Positions 1 to 8,227 of a DNA stretch of 64,000 bases are shown here, piece after piece. Source of the stretch: Baekduia alba (GTDB lineage Bacteria > Actinomycetota > Thermoleophilia > Solirubrobacterales > Solirubrobacteraceae). Below the pieces are notes generated by a model. The model had not been told where the DNA came from and did no database searches. It saw nothing but the letters and a program-made list of their open reading frames with translations. The position numbers were made by a program, and so were the translations under genes. The DNA lies in assembly GCF_028416635.1 (NCBI RefSeq), contig NZ_CP114013.1, positions 4,588,001-4,652,000 of the forward strand, in the 5' to 3' direction. The number at the start of each line of letters is the position of its first letter. Position 1 is the first letter of the stretch.

Positions 1-896
1 AAGGCGTAGTACGGGCTGACGCTCTTGCGCACTCGCATCACCAGGCACACGATGCCCAGATAGCGGTTGCGGTCCGGGCCGAGCACGTCGCGCAGCTCCT
101 CGGAGAGCATCCCGTCCAGCGCCGGGCGCAGCTGCGTGGTGAGCACGAGGTCGTGCGCGTGCAGCTGGCCGTCGACGACGACGCCCAGGGCGCGGCCGTC
201 CTGCGACGGGATCGCCGAGACGGTCGTCGACGTCCGGATCCGGCCGCCGCGCCGCTGCACCTCGCGGCCGAGGCGGTCGACCAGCTCCTGGTAGCCGCCG
301 TGGATCCAGCCCATGACCTCCTGGCCGGAGCGGTCGCGCGTGCCGGCGGTGCGGCGCATGCGCGACCACAGGTAGGTCGCCGGGAGGTCGTGGTAGCGGC
401 CGTCGAACTTGGACTCCAGCAGCGGGCGCCACAGGCGATCCCACAGCCGGTCGCCGGCCATCTTGCGCATCCACGGCTCCAGCGGGATGTCCTCGAGCGC
501 CGCGTTGTCCTTCAGCAGCTGGCAGCGGGCGACGAACACGATGAGCGCCAGCCGGTCGCGCATCGCCAGGCCCGGGAACGTCAGCAGCTCCTTGGGCGTC
601 GACATCGACGCGAGCTCGCCGTCGTGGAAGAAGCCGACGCCGAGGCGCCGCATGCGGATCTCGTCGTCGCCGATCCCCATCTCCTTGGCGAGCGCCAGGA
701 CGCGGTCGTCGGTCGGCAGGACCGCGTGGTAGTAGCGATCGACGTCGTAGCCGCCGAGGTCGGTCGTGCCGGCCAGGCCGCCGAGCCGCGCGTCGCGCTC
801 GTACAGCGTGACGCTCTCGCCCTGGCACGCCAGCCTGTAGGCGACGCCGACGCCGAGCAGGCCGCCGCCGACGATGCCGATGTCCCGTCCGCTCAC
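1..896 (-). CDS. NAD(P)/FAD-dependent oxidoreductase (amine-oxidase / protoporphyrinogen-oxidase-like), 3' end missing
   Basis: The coding frame runs off the left edge, so the C-terminus is missing. The GTG start gives VSGRDIGIVGGGLLG, a Rossmann dinucleotide-binding motif, followed by YERDARLGGLAGT, the second FAD contact typical of flavin amine oxidases and UDP-galactopyranose-mutase-like proteins. The start overlaps the stop of the upstream glycosyltransferase gene (GTGA at 893-896), so translation is probably coupled. Proteins of this type often sit in bacterial polysaccharide clusters beside family 2 glycosyltransferases and may oxidise or isomerise a sugar or lipid carrier intermediate. 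The FAD fold is clear; the substrate is unknown. Confidence 0.85.
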   Translation of the reverse strand, partial: MSGRDIGIVGGGLLGVGVAYRLACQGESVTLYERDARLGGLAGTTDLGGYDVDRYYHAVLPTDDRVLALAKEMGIGDDEIRMRRLGVGFFHDGELASMSTPKELLTFPGLAMRDRLALIVFVARCQLLKDNAALEDIPLEPWMRKMAGDRLWDRLWRPLLESKFDGRYHDLPATYLWSRMRRTAGTRDRSGQEVMGWIHGGYQELVDRLGREVQRRGGRIRTSTTVSAIPSQDGRALGVVVDGQLHAHDLVLTTQLRPALDGMLSEELRDVLGPDRNRYLGIVCLVMRVRKSVSPYYA

Positions 897-1645
897 ACGC
901 GCTCCCGGGTCTCGACAGGCTCCCGCGTGGTGATCTGGCGGGCCATCATCCGGGCGTAGCCGCCGATGGTCGGCAGCACCCGCATCTTGGACTCGCCGTC
1001 GCGACGCGACCAGTCCAGGGAGACCGGGACCTCCCGCACCGACGCGCCGCCGCGCACCATCTTGACCAGGATCTCCGCCTTGCAGGCGAAGCCCGCCTCG
1101 CGGATGAAGCGGTCCCCGTGCCGCGCATAGGCGTCGCGCAGGGCCGCTGCGCGGTAGACGCGGAAGAACGAGGAGACGGTCTTCGCGTCCAGCCCCGCGC
1201 CGCGGCGGATCGCCGTGGCGGCCGCCCGCGAGAGCAGGCGGCGGTGGGCCGAGACGTTGACCAGCTGGCCTTCGCCGTGGTGGGAGGCGAGCACGATGTC
1301 CGTGCCCTCCTGGGCGACCGCGAGCATCGTCGCGACCGCGTCGAGGTCGCTGGTCGTGTCGGACTCCATCGTGATGACGTAGTCGTCGTCGCCGCAGAGC
1401 TCGAGCGCGATGCGGAAGCCCTTGTCGAAGGCGCGGCCCGCGCCCTGGTTGCGGACCTGGCGGTGCAGGATCATCGGGACCGGGCCGTCGTAGGCCGCGG
1501 CGACGTCGGCCGTCGCGTCGGACGAGCCGTCGTCGACGATGATCACGTGGCCGCCCATCCACAGCCCTGGGCGCTCCTCGAGGTCGAGCAGCAGGCGCGG
1601 GAGGTTCGTCTCCTCGTTGTACGCCGGGATCACGAACACGTTCAT
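893..1645 (-). CDS. Family 2 glycosyltransferase (dolichyl-phosphate-mannose-synthase-like)
   Basis: The protein is 250 residues. It opens with MNVFVIPAYNEETNLPRLL, the classic GT-A start, followed by VIIVDDGSSDATAD near residue 40 for nucleotide binding and the acidic stretch ESDTTSDLD near residue 95. No transmembrane tail is evident, so it resembles the soluble catalytic part of polyprenyl-phosphate sugar synthases. The ATG at 1645-1643 shares one base with the TGA of the upstream sugar transferase, and its own stop overlaps the next start, so the three genes are translated as one unit. It probably adds a sugar to a lipid carrier or growing glycan. A longer upstream reading frame exists but lies inside the sugar transferase gene. 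Confidence 0.9.
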   Translation of the reverse strand: MNVFVIPAYNEETNLPRLLLDLEERPGLWMGGHVIIVDDGSSDATADVAAAYDGPVPMILHRQVRNQGAGRAFDKGFRIALELCGDDDYVITMESDTTSDLDAVATMLAVAQEGTDIVLASHHGEGQLVNVSAHRRLLSRAAATAIRRGAGLDAKTVSSFFRVYRAAALRDAYARHGDRFIREAGFACKAEILVKMVRGGASVREVPVSLDWSRRDGESKMRVLPTIGGYARMMARQITTREPVETRERV

Positions 1646-3174
1646 CAGTAGGCCCCCCGCTTGGCCAGGACGACCGGGATCGTCTGGCACAGGATCTTGA
1701 TGTCCCACCACAGGGACCAGTTGGTGACGTAGACGTAGTCGAGCTTGACCATCTCCTCGAAGGGGATGTCGTTGCGCCCGAGGACCTGCCAAAGGCCCGT
1801 GATGCCCGGGGTGGTGTCCAGGCGCTTGCCGGCCCAGCCCGTGATCCGCTCCGACTCGTGCACGACGAACGGGCGCGGGCCGACGAGGCTCATCTCGCCC
1901 TTCACGACGTTCCACAGCTGCGGCAGCTCGTCGATGCTGAGCTTGCGCAGCGTGGCGCCGATCCGCGTGATGCGCGGGTCGTCCTTGATCTTGAAGAGCG
2001 GCCCGCCGCCCTCCAGCTCGTTGAGGTGCGCGAGGTCCATGCGCTGGGCCTCGGCGTCCGCGCACATGGTGCGGAACTTGACGATGTTGAAGGCCTTGCC
2101 CCCACGCCCGTGCCGGGCCTGGCGGAAGAACACCGGGCCGCGGCTGTCGAGCTTGATCGCGATCGCCACCGCGATGAGCAGCGGCGACAGCACCAGGAGC
2201 CCGAGGCCCGCGGCGACGACGTCGAACGCGCGCTTCATCAGCAGCACGCTGCGCGAGAAGCGCAGCGGCGGCAGGCTGACCAGCGGCACGCCCTCGATGT
2301 CCTCGATCTCCGCGTTGGACGCGAACAGCTCGAAGTAGTCCGGGACGATCGACAGGTGGACGTCCGGGCGGCGCACCGCGCGGACGCGCTCCAGCGTGTC
2401 CTCGTAGGAGTCGCCCGTCGAGGTCAGGATCACCCAGTCGACGTCGAGCGCGTCGACCTGCGCGGTCAGCGCCGAGGTGCGGCCGACGACGTCGTCGCCG
2501 ACGCGCGGGTCGTCCTCGATGAAGCCGACGAACTCCAGGCCGTACTCGGGATGGCTGGCGAGCTTGCGCCGCATCAGCTGCCCGACCTCGCCGGCGCCGA
2601 CGATCAGCGTCCGGCGCGGGCGCATGACGCTCGGCAGGATCCAGGTGCGCACGACGCCGCGCAGCACCGGGACGCAGACCAGCGCGATGACCAGGAAGAA
2701 CATCGCCTCCAGCGGCGAGTAGATCGACCAGTCGGCCAGCCGCTTGGCGCCCTGGCCGATGACCAGGAGGACGAGCGAGCCGGCGAGCAGGGCGTGGAAC
2801 AGCGGCCCGACCTCGTCGAAGCTCGCGGGCGCCACGCGCCGGTCGTCGGTCTCGTAGAGCCGGTAGGCGGCGAAGACCGCCACCCAGACCACGGCGGCGA
2901 CGACGATCAGGCCGAGCTCGACGCCCGTGGGCGCGATGACGGCCGGCGGGCCGATCAGCTCGGCGAGCAGGTAGGTCCCCGCCAGCGCGATCGCGATCGA
3001 CAGCAGGTCGGCGAGCAGCAGCGCGCGGATGCGGCCACGGCTCAGCCCACCGCGACGGGCCTGCGCCGCCGTGCCCGTTTCGGGCACGACGTGCAGCGGG
3101 CCGCGCGCGGTGGCGCCTGCGATCTGCGATGACGACGACGGCTGGGACCCCGGCTCAGGAGGCGAGCTGCGCAT
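1645..3174 (-). CDS. Exopolysaccharide polyprenyl glycosylphosphotransferase (initiating sugar-1-phosphate transferase)
   Basis: The 509-residue protein has the layout of WbaP/CpsE-type enzymes. A cytoplasmic tail is followed by four membrane segments (about residues 50-72, 84-104, 126-144 and 152-172), a CoA-binding-like Rossmann domain beginning TLIVGAGEVGQ near 190, and a C-terminal sugar transferase domain from about 313 (KRAFDVVAAGLGLLVLSPLL, then GPVFFRQARHG and FNIVKFRTM). Such enzymes start polysaccharide repeat units by moving a sugar-1-phosphate from a UDP-sugar to undecaprenyl phosphate at the inner face of the membrane. The first 20 bases overlap the end of the upstream LuxR regulator gene, linking the two in one transcript. 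Confidence 0.92.
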   Translation of the reverse strand: MRSSPPEPGSQPSSSSQIAGATARGPLHVVPETGTAAQARRGGLSRGRIRALLLADLLSIAIALAGTYLLAELIGPPAVIAPTGVELGLIVVAAVVWVAVFAAYRLYETDDRRVAPASFDEVGPLFHALLAGSLVLLVIGQGAKRLADWSIYSPLEAMFFLVIALVCVPVLRGVVRTWILPSVMRPRRTLIVGAGEVGQLMRRKLASHPEYGLEFVGFIEDDPRVGDDVVGRTSALTAQVDALDVDWVILTSTGDSYEDTLERVRAVRRPDVHLSIVPDYFELFASNAEIEDIEGVPLVSLPPLRFSRSVLLMKRAFDVVAAGLGLLVLSPLLIAVAIAIKLDSRGPVFFRQARHGRGGKAFNIVKFRTMCADAEAQRMDLAHLNELEGGGPLFKIKDDPRITRIGATLRKLSIDELPQLWNVVKGEMSLVGPRPFVVHESERITGWAGKRLDTTPGITGLWQVLGRNDIPFEEMVKLDYVYVTNWSLWWDIKILCQTIPVVLAKRGAY

Positions 3175-3784
3175 GCGGGACCACGAGGTCGTTCATGTGC
3201 GCGTAGCGGGAGGCCTCTGTCCGGTTGGCCACACCCAGCTTGCGGTACGTGTTCGACAGGTGGAACTTGACGGTCTGCTCGGTCACCCACAGCTCGCGGG
3301 CGATCCGGCCGTTGGTCAGGCCCTGGGACGCGAGGCTCAGGATCTCCAGCTCACGCGACGTCAGCGGGCAGTCCGCCGCCTCGACGGGCGACTTGGCCCG
3401 GCGCGGACGGTGGATGACGCGGCCGTGCACGATCTCGCGCAGCAGCGTGCCCAGCGCGACCGGGTGCACCGACTTGGAGATCGCGGCCTCGGCGCCGGCG
3501 TCGAACGCCTCACCCAGCCAGTCGTCCTCGGTGCGGGTGGTCAACAGCATGGCCTTGGCGTCCGGGCAGTTCTCCGCGACCTCGCGGAGGCGCTCGAGCG
3601 GGTGCTCGGGGTTCTGCATGTCGTCCACGAGGACGACGTCCGGGCGGGCCTCGGCCAGCGCGGAGCGGATCTCCTGGCGGCCGTCGACGAACCCGACGAC
3701 CTGGAAGCCCGCCGTCTGGCGGAGGGCGAGGCGGATGGCCTGCACGACCAGCGTGTGGTCGGCGACGATGAGAAGACGCTTCAT
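3155..3784 (-). CDS. NarL/LuxR-family response regulator next to the polysaccharide genes
   Basis: The protein has 209 residues. An N-terminal receiver domain has the phospho-acceptor Asp54 in VVLVDD and a conserved Lys near 105 (AISKSV). A C-terminal LuxR helix-turn-helix runs from LTSRELEILSLASQGLTNGRIA to about residue 195. The acidic pair near the N-terminus is reduced to ADH instead of the usual DD or DDH, so metal binding could be weaker. No cognate kinase is adjacent. It overlaps the sugar transferase by 20 bases and lies 15 bases downstream of the UDP-sugar dehydrogenase gene, so it probably controls this glycan locus, possibly by autoregulation. Confidence 0.9.
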   Translation of the reverse strand: MKRLLIVADHTLVVQAIRLALRQTAGFQVVGFVDGRQEIRSALAEARPDVVLVDDMQNPEHPLERLREVAENCPDAKAMLLTTRTEDDWLGEAFDAGAEAAISKSVHPVALGTLLREIVHGRVIHRPRRAKSPVEAADCPLTSRELEILSLASQGLTNGRIARELWVTEQTVKFHLSNTYRKLGVANRTEASRYAHMNDLVVPHAQLAS

Positions 3785-3799
3785 GATCGATCAGGCTCC

Positions 3800-5074
3800 C
3801 TAAGCGGCCTTGACGGAGGCGAGCGTGACGCGCGACGCGGGCCGGGCGGTGGCGCGGCTGCGGCGGGTGACCCCGCGGAGGTCGACGACCTGGTGCTGCT
3901 CGCAGAGGCCGGCGTGGTCGATGCCCGGGTGGGCGGTGACGATGACCAGGACGTCGGCGAACTCCTTGAGGTCGTCGAGCGACGCGCTGCTGAGCTCGAA
4001 CTGCGAGAGCTCGGGCACGTAGGCGTCGTGGTAGGCGAGCTCGGCGCCGAGGGCGCCGAGGCGGCTGATGATCTTCAGCGCCGGGCTCTCGCGGATGTCG
4101 CCGACGCCGCCCTTGTAGGAGACGCCCAGGATGCCGATGCGCGTGCCCTTGACCGGCATGCCCATCTCGTTGAGGCGACGCTCGACCTTCTCGACCGCCA
4201 GGTACGGCGCGTGCTGGTTGACCTTGCCGGCGAGCTCGATGAACTCGGTGGAGAACTCGTACTCGCGCGCCTTCCAGGCCAGGTAGAACGGGTCGACCGG
4301 GAGGCAGTGGCCGCCCATGCCGGGGCCCGGCTCGAAGCGCATGAAGCCGTAGGGCTTGGTCGAGGCCGCGTCGATGACCTCCCAGATGTCGATGCCCATC
4401 CGGTCGGCGAGCTCGGCCATCTCGTTGATCAACGCGATGTTGACCGAGCGGAAGATGTTCTCGAGCAGCTTGGCCATCTCGGCGCTCTCGAGCTCCGAGG
4501 TGCGGACGAGCTGGTCGCAGACCAGGCCGTACAGGGCCTCGGCCGCGTTGCCGCAGGTCTCGGTGAGGCCGGCGACGATCTTCGGCGTCGTCTTCAGGGT
4601 CCAGTCGGTCCGGCCCGGGTCAACACGCTCGGGCGAGAAGGCCAGGTGGAAGTCGACGCCGGCGCGCAGGCCGGACTCCTCCAGGATCGGCAGCGCCCGC
4701 TCGCGGGTCGTGCCGGGGTAGGTCGTGGACTCCAGGACCACCAGCTGGCCGGCCTGCAGCACGGTCGCGATGGACTGGCACGCGTCCACGAGCGGCGTCA
4801 GATCCGGCTCGCGGTTCGGCGTCAGCGGCGTCGGGACGCACACGATGATCGCGTCCACCTTCGCCAGCGCGGCGATCCGGGTGGTCGCCTCGATGCGGTC
4901 GGAGACCGCCTGCAACTGCTCGGACGGGACGTCCTCGATGTACGACTCGCCGCAGCGCAGCTGTGCCACGCGACGTGCGTTCACCTCGATGCCGACGACG
5001 TGCTCACCGGCTTCGGCGAAGCTGACGGCCAGTGGGAGCCCCACATAGCCGAGTCCAACGATCCCAACGCTCAT
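3800..5074 (-). CDS. UDP-glucose/GDP-mannose-family nucleotide sugar dehydrogenase (UDP-ManNAc/GlcNAc 6-dehydrogenase-like)
   Basis: At 424 residues the length fits the family. The N-terminal NAD-binding motif is VGIVGLGYVGLPLA. The central domain carries TTYPGTTRE, and the catalytic cysteine sits in GPGMGGHCLPVDPFYL. The C-terminal UDP-sugar domain contains ILGVSYKGGVGDIRESP. These enzymes make a nucleotide-activated uronic acid by a four-electron oxidation. The GHC.PVDP signature leans to the WecC/WbpA group (N-acetylhexosamine substrates) over plain UDP-glucose dehydrogenase, but this is an inference. It is the first gene of the glycan operon; GGGGTGAG just upstream of its ATG serves as ribosome binding site. 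Confidence 0.92.
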   Translation of the reverse strand: MSVGIVGLGYVGLPLAVSFAEAGEHVVGIEVNARRVAQLRCGESYIEDVPSEQLQAVSDRIEATTRIAALAKVDAIIVCVPTPLTPNREPDLTPLVDACQSIATVLQAGQLVVLESTTYPGTTRERALPILEESGLRAGVDFHLAFSPERVDPGRTDWTLKTTPKIVAGLTETCGNAAEALYGLVCDQLVRTSELESAEMAKLLENIFRSVNIALINEMAELADRMGIDIWEVIDAASTKPYGFMRFEPGPGMGGHCLPVDPFYLAWKAREYEFSTEFIELAGKVNQHAPYLAVEKVERRLNEMGMPVKGTRIGILGVSYKGGVGDIRESPALKIISRLGALGAELAYHDAYVPELSQFELSSASLDDLKEFADVLVIVTAHPGIDHAGLCEQHQVVDLRGVTRRSRATARPASRVTLASVKAA

Positions 5075-5408
5075 TTGATCTCACCCCACGTTGCTCTCGG
5101 GCCACGCTCGCCGCCGTCCCGCTTCCTGCGCTCCAGCGACGCTCGCCCAACGACCAGGATCTTGCGCGCCGGGCCTGGTCGGTGGCAGGGGATATCTGGG
5201 GTACGCCGACGGGGAAGTTCCCCCGATCGAGGGGGGTAGGGCCGCCACCCTCATGGGTGAGAACACTCCCCCATGCCCCCTGGCCGATGCGCTAGGGCGG
5301 CTCTCAGTGGCGCAATGGCGCCTAGTGGTCTAGACCTTCACCGATCAGTGGTCTAGACGTCGCGGACGTGGGACGCCCGACGTCCAGCTGTCACACGTCC
5401 CCGCCATC
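5075..5408. promoter_or_regulatory. Gene-free leader upstream of the glycan operon with several palindromes
   Basis: No gene is seen here. The stretch holds symmetric sites: GGGGAAGTTCCCC at 5211-5223, CACCCTCATGGGTG near 5247, and two copies of the 12-mer AGTGGTCTAGAC (5324-5335 and 5347-5358), each ending in the palindrome GTCTAGAC, 23 bases apart. Spacing near two helical turns suits cooperative binding of a dimeric regulator. It lies 130-290 bases upstream of the dehydrogenase start, so it is the natural promoter and operator region of the glycan operon. No clear -35/-10 pair could be fixed. Confidence 0.45.
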
Positions 5409-5726
5409 GGCGGCAGAACGCGACGCTCGCCTCAGACGTCTTCGGGAGCGTCGACGCCGTTGGCGGCAGAACGCGACGCTCGCCTCAGACGTCTTCGGGA
5501 GCGTCGACGCCGTTGGCGGCAGAACGCGACGCTCGCCTCAGACGTCTTCGGGAGCGTCGACGCCGTTGGCGGCAGAACGCGACGCTCGCCTCAGACGTCT
5601 TCGGGAGCGTCGACGCCGTTGGCGGCAGAACGCGACGCTCGCCTCAGACGTCTTCGGGAGCGTCGACGCCGTTGGCGGCAGAACGCGACGCTCGCCTCAG
5701 ACGTCTTCGGGAGCGTCGACGCCGTT
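5409..5726. repeat. Six exact tandem copies of a 53-bp unit overlapping a response-regulator 3' end
   Basis: Units start at 5409, 5462, 5515, 5568, 5621 and 5674, and the match breaks at 5727. Each unit contains the palindrome AGACGTCT inside a loop bounded by CGACGCTC and GAGCGTCG, an 8-base inverted repeat. The last unit includes the final codons and TGA of the response regulator gene ending at 5697, so the array looks like an expansion of that gene's 3' end, each copy repeating the same tail and stop. Since 53 is not a multiple of three, the copies fall in different frames and are unlikely to be coding. There are no spacers, so it is not CRISPR. Confidence 0.95.
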
Positions 5727-6404
5727 GGCGGCGAACGTGGCCCGGATGCCGTTGGCGATCGAGATCGCCTCGGCCTGCGAGTGCGCGCCGAGCTTGCGCA
5801 GCAGGCGCTTGACGTGGGTCCGGACCGTGTCACGCGCGAGCACCAGCTCGTCGGAGATCTGGTCCACGGTGCGCCCGGCGCACAGGAGGTCCAGGACCTC
5901 CCACTCGCGCGGGGTGAGCTTGCTGCGCACCGGTCGCACGCCCTGGCCGCCGACGGGCAGGGCGCGCAGGCTGTCGATCAGCCGCCACGTCAGCTCCGGG
6001 CCGATCACCGGCTCCCCCGCCGCCATCCGCTGCACGCACGCGACGATCTCGGACACCGGCACGCCCTTGACCTGGTGCCCGGCGGCGCCGGCGCGCAGGC
6101 CGACCATCCCGAGGTCGACGTCGTCGGAGGCGGTCAGCAGCAGGATCTTCACCGACGGCGCCCGCTCGACGATCGCGCGCGTCGCCGACAGGCCGTCGAT
6201 GTTGGCCATGACGATGTCCATGATCATCACGTCGGGCCGGAAGTGCGCGGCGAGGTCGATCGCGTCGCGGCCGTTGTCGGCCTCGGCGATGACGGTCAGG
6301 CCCGCGTCCTGCAGCGCGGCGCGCAGGCGACCGCGCAGCTCCATGTCGTCGTCGACGACGACGACGCGTGCGGGCTGGGTTCCGTCCTGTCCGCCGCGCG
6401 CCAC
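5697..6404 (-). CDS. NarL/LuxR-family response regulator
   Basis: The protein has 235 residues and a GTG start. The receiver domain has the acidic pair in VVVVDDD (about 17-20), acceptor Asp63 in VMIMDIVMANIDG and Lys in HQVKGVP. The LuxR DNA-binding domain starts at KLTPREWEVLDLLCAGRTVD and ends near residue 220. It is a paralogue of the regulator at 7529-8227, sharing LTxREWEVLDLLC and similar linkers. It closes a four-gene signalling operon and its last codons lie in the first unit of the 53-bp array, so its transcript probably runs into that array. Confidence 0.92.
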   Translation of the reverse strand: MARGGQDGTQPARVVVVDDDMELRGRLRAALQDAGLTVIAEADNGRDAIDLAAHFRPDVMIMDIVMANIDGLSATRAIVERAPSVKILLLTASDDVDLGMVGLRAGAAGHQVKGVPVSEIVACVQRMAAGEPVIGPELTWRLIDSLRALPVGGQGVRPVRSKLTPREWEVLDLLCAGRTVDQISDELVLARDTVRTHVKRLLRKLGAHSQAEAISIANGIRATFAANGVDAPEDV

Positions 6405-6438
6405 GATGGGCGCAGTATGCCGGCCGCGGCCGGCGCTG

Positions 6439-6849
6439 TCATGCGCCTTCGGTGCCGCGCGCCACGTCGACGATCGCCGCGCGCACCAGCGCGAGGTCGG
6501 TCGTCTTGGGGATGTGCAACGCGACGAGGCGGGCCTCGGCGGGCGCGACGAGGTCCGGCTCGAAGCCGCTGAAGGTCACGATCGGCACGCCGGGCGCGGT
6601 CGTCGTCATGCGCTGCAGCAGCTCGCCGGGCGGCGGCCCGGGCATCTGGAGGTCGAGGACGATGACGTCGGGCGAGAGGTCGACGGCGAGCACGAGCGCG
6701 TCGCGCCCGTCGGCTGCCTCGCCCACGACGAGCACCGGCGGCTGCTCCCCCTCGCGCATCAGCGCCCAGCGCAGCAGCGCGCGCATCTCGGAGGCGTCGT
6801 CGGCCAGGAGGACGCGGACGGTGGTGGCGGGATGGTCGGGGTCGGTCAT
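6439..6849 (-). CDS. Stand-alone receiver-domain protein (CheY-like)
   Basis: The 136-residue protein is a receiver domain only, with no output domain. The key residues are present: acidic pair in LLADDAS, acceptor Asp66 in VIVLDLQMPG, Ser in TFSG and Lys in HIPKTTD. The ATG shares one base with the TGA of the histidine kinase gene upstream, so kinase and receiver are made together. Lone receivers of this type act as phosphate sinks, relays or protein-protein switches. Here it may set the balance between the kinase and the two LuxR regulators on either side. The longer open frame upstream is a shadow of the kinase gene. Confidence 0.88.
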   Translation of the reverse strand: MTDPDHPATTVRVLLADDASEMRALLRWALMREGEQPPVLVVGEAADGRDALVLAVDLSPDVIVLDLQMPGPPPGELLQRMTTTAPGVPIVTFSGFEPDLVAPAEARLVALHIPKTTDLALVRAAIVDVARGTEGA

Positions 6850-7532
6850 CAGCGGGAGGCGGGCAGCTCGACGGTGATGATCGTCGCACCGTCGGACCGC
6901 ACCTCCATCCCGATGCGTCCGCCGAGGCGTTCGACGAGGCGCCGGCACACCGGCAGGCTCACGCCGGCGCCCACCAGCGGGCCGCGGCCGCGCGGCCGCC
7001 CGAACGGCTCGAAGGGCTGCGTGCCCTCGCGGGCGGGCGTGCCGTTGTCGAAGAGCTCGACGACCACCTCGTCGCCCTCGACCCGCCCGGTGATCCCCAG
7101 CCGCGTGGCGCCGGCGGCCAGCGCCGTGCGCACCAGGTGCCCGAACACGCGGCGCGCGTCGCCGGCCTCGATCGCCGCGCGCGGCAGCGGCTCGCGCTGC
7201 ACGTGGACCGGCGCGCGATGCAGGTAGGTCTCGAGGTCGGCGAGCGCCACGTCCAGCGCCGGGTCGAGGTCGGTCGCGGCGTGCTCGATGGGCTCGGCGG
7301 AGGCCCTGACCACGTCGAGCAGGTCGTCGACGTAGCGCTGCGCGCGGTCGCCGCCGGCGCTGAGCGCGCGGAGCGCGTCCTGCCCGCCCGGGCCCAACGA
7401 CCCGCCCTGGCTGTCGAGCACGGAGGCGGCGCCGCGCATGAGCGCGATCGCCTCTCCGAGCTGATGGGCCGCCAGGGCGGCGAACGCCTCGAGGCCGTCC
7501 TGCGCGGCGAGCGCAGGCTCCTCGGGGTTCAT
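6849..7532 (-). CDS. Small cytoplasmic histidine-kinase-like protein with atypical N-box
   Basis: The protein is 227 residues without membrane segments or a sensor domain. A phospho-acceptor helix contains His23 (AAHQLGEAIALM), and an ATPase-like domain follows with VVELFDNGTP near 158-166 and a G2-like GAGVSLPVCRRLVERLGG. The usual N-box Asn is replaced by Thr136 (GHLVRTALAAG), and the second G-box lacks the normal GTGLGL, so ATP binding or turnover may be weak. The start overlaps the stop of the upstream regulator (ATGA at 7529-7532) and its own stop overlaps the lone receiver start. It may be a phosphatase or scaffold partner of the adjacent regulators. Confidence 0.8.
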   Translation of the reverse strand: MNPEEPALAAQDGLEAFAALAAHQLGEAIALMRGAASVLDSQGGSLGPGGQDALRALSAGGDRAQRYVDDLLDVVRASAEPIEHAATDLDPALDVALADLETYLHRAPVHVQREPLPRAAIEAGDARRVFGHLVRTALAAGATRLGITGRVEGDEVVVELFDNGTPAREGTQPFEPFGRPRGRGPLVGAGVSLPVCRRLVERLGGRIGMEVRSDGATIITVELPASR

Positions 7533-8227
7533 TCCTCGGCGGGGAGCCCGTCCTCCAGCATGCCCGCACGCAGGCGGGACGCGACGGCCACGGCCTCGCG
7601 CCGCGAGCGCACCTCGAGCTTGCGCAGGACGTTCTTGACGTGCGAGCGGACGGTCTCGACCGACACCACGAGGCGGTCGGCGATCTCGTCGGTCGACAGG
7701 TCCTGGCAGAGGAGGTCGAGGACCTCCCACTCACGTGAGGTCAGCGCGCTGCGGATCGGGCGCAGGCCGGCGCTGTCGGTCCGGACCATGCGCAGGTCCT
7801 CGATGAGCCGCATCGTCAGCCGGCGCGTGATGACGGCCTCGCCGTTGCGGGCGCAGTGGAGCGCGCGCGGCAGGGCGTCGATGCCGACGTTCTTGCACAG
7901 GAACCCGGAGGCGCCCGCGCGCAGCGTCATCAGCCCGACCTCGTCGTCGTCGCTGGACGTCAGGATCACCACGCGCACGTCCGGCGCGGTGCGCCGGATC
8001 TCGCTCATGGCGGCCAGGCCGTCCATGCCCGGCATGATCAGGTCCATGACGACCACGTCCGGGTTGTAGTACGTGGTCAGCTCGACCGCCTCGCGGCCGC
8101 TGCCGGCCTCGGCGATGACGGTGATGCCCGCGAGCTGGAGCACGTCGCGCAGCATGCGTCGCGCCAGCGGATCGTCGTCCGCGACGATCACGCGCAGCGG
8201 CGTGTCCCCTTCAACCTTGAATTCCAT
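7529..8227 (-). CDS. NarL/LuxR-family response regulator
   Basis: The protein has 232 residues from the ATG at 8227 (MEFKVEGDTPLRVIVADDD). The receiver domain has the DDD cluster, acceptor Asp62 in VVVMDLIMPGMDG and Lys in FLCKNVG. The LuxR helix-turn-helix starts at ALTSREWEVLDLLCQDLSTD. An open frame extends about 109 codons further upstream, but that part has no domain character and crosses the strong inverted repeats of the promoter region, so the shorter start is preferred. It is the first gene of the operon of regulator, kinase, lone receiver and second regulator. Confidence 0.92.
   Translation of the reverse strand: MEFKVEGDTPLRVIVADDDPLARRMLRDVLQLAGITVIAEAGSGREAVELTTYYNPDVVVMDLIMPGMDGLAAMSEIRRTAPDVRVVILTSSDDDEVGLMTLRAGASGFLCKNVGIDALPRALHCARNGEAVITRRLTMRLIEDLRMVRTDSAGLRPIRSALTSREWEVLDLLCQDLSTDEIADRLVVSVETVRSHVKNVLRKLEVRSRREAVAVASRLRAGMLEDGLPAEE

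Noticed and set aside
5409-5726. CRISPR array
   Set aside because: Copies are head-to-tail with no spacers and include coding sequence; no cas genes.
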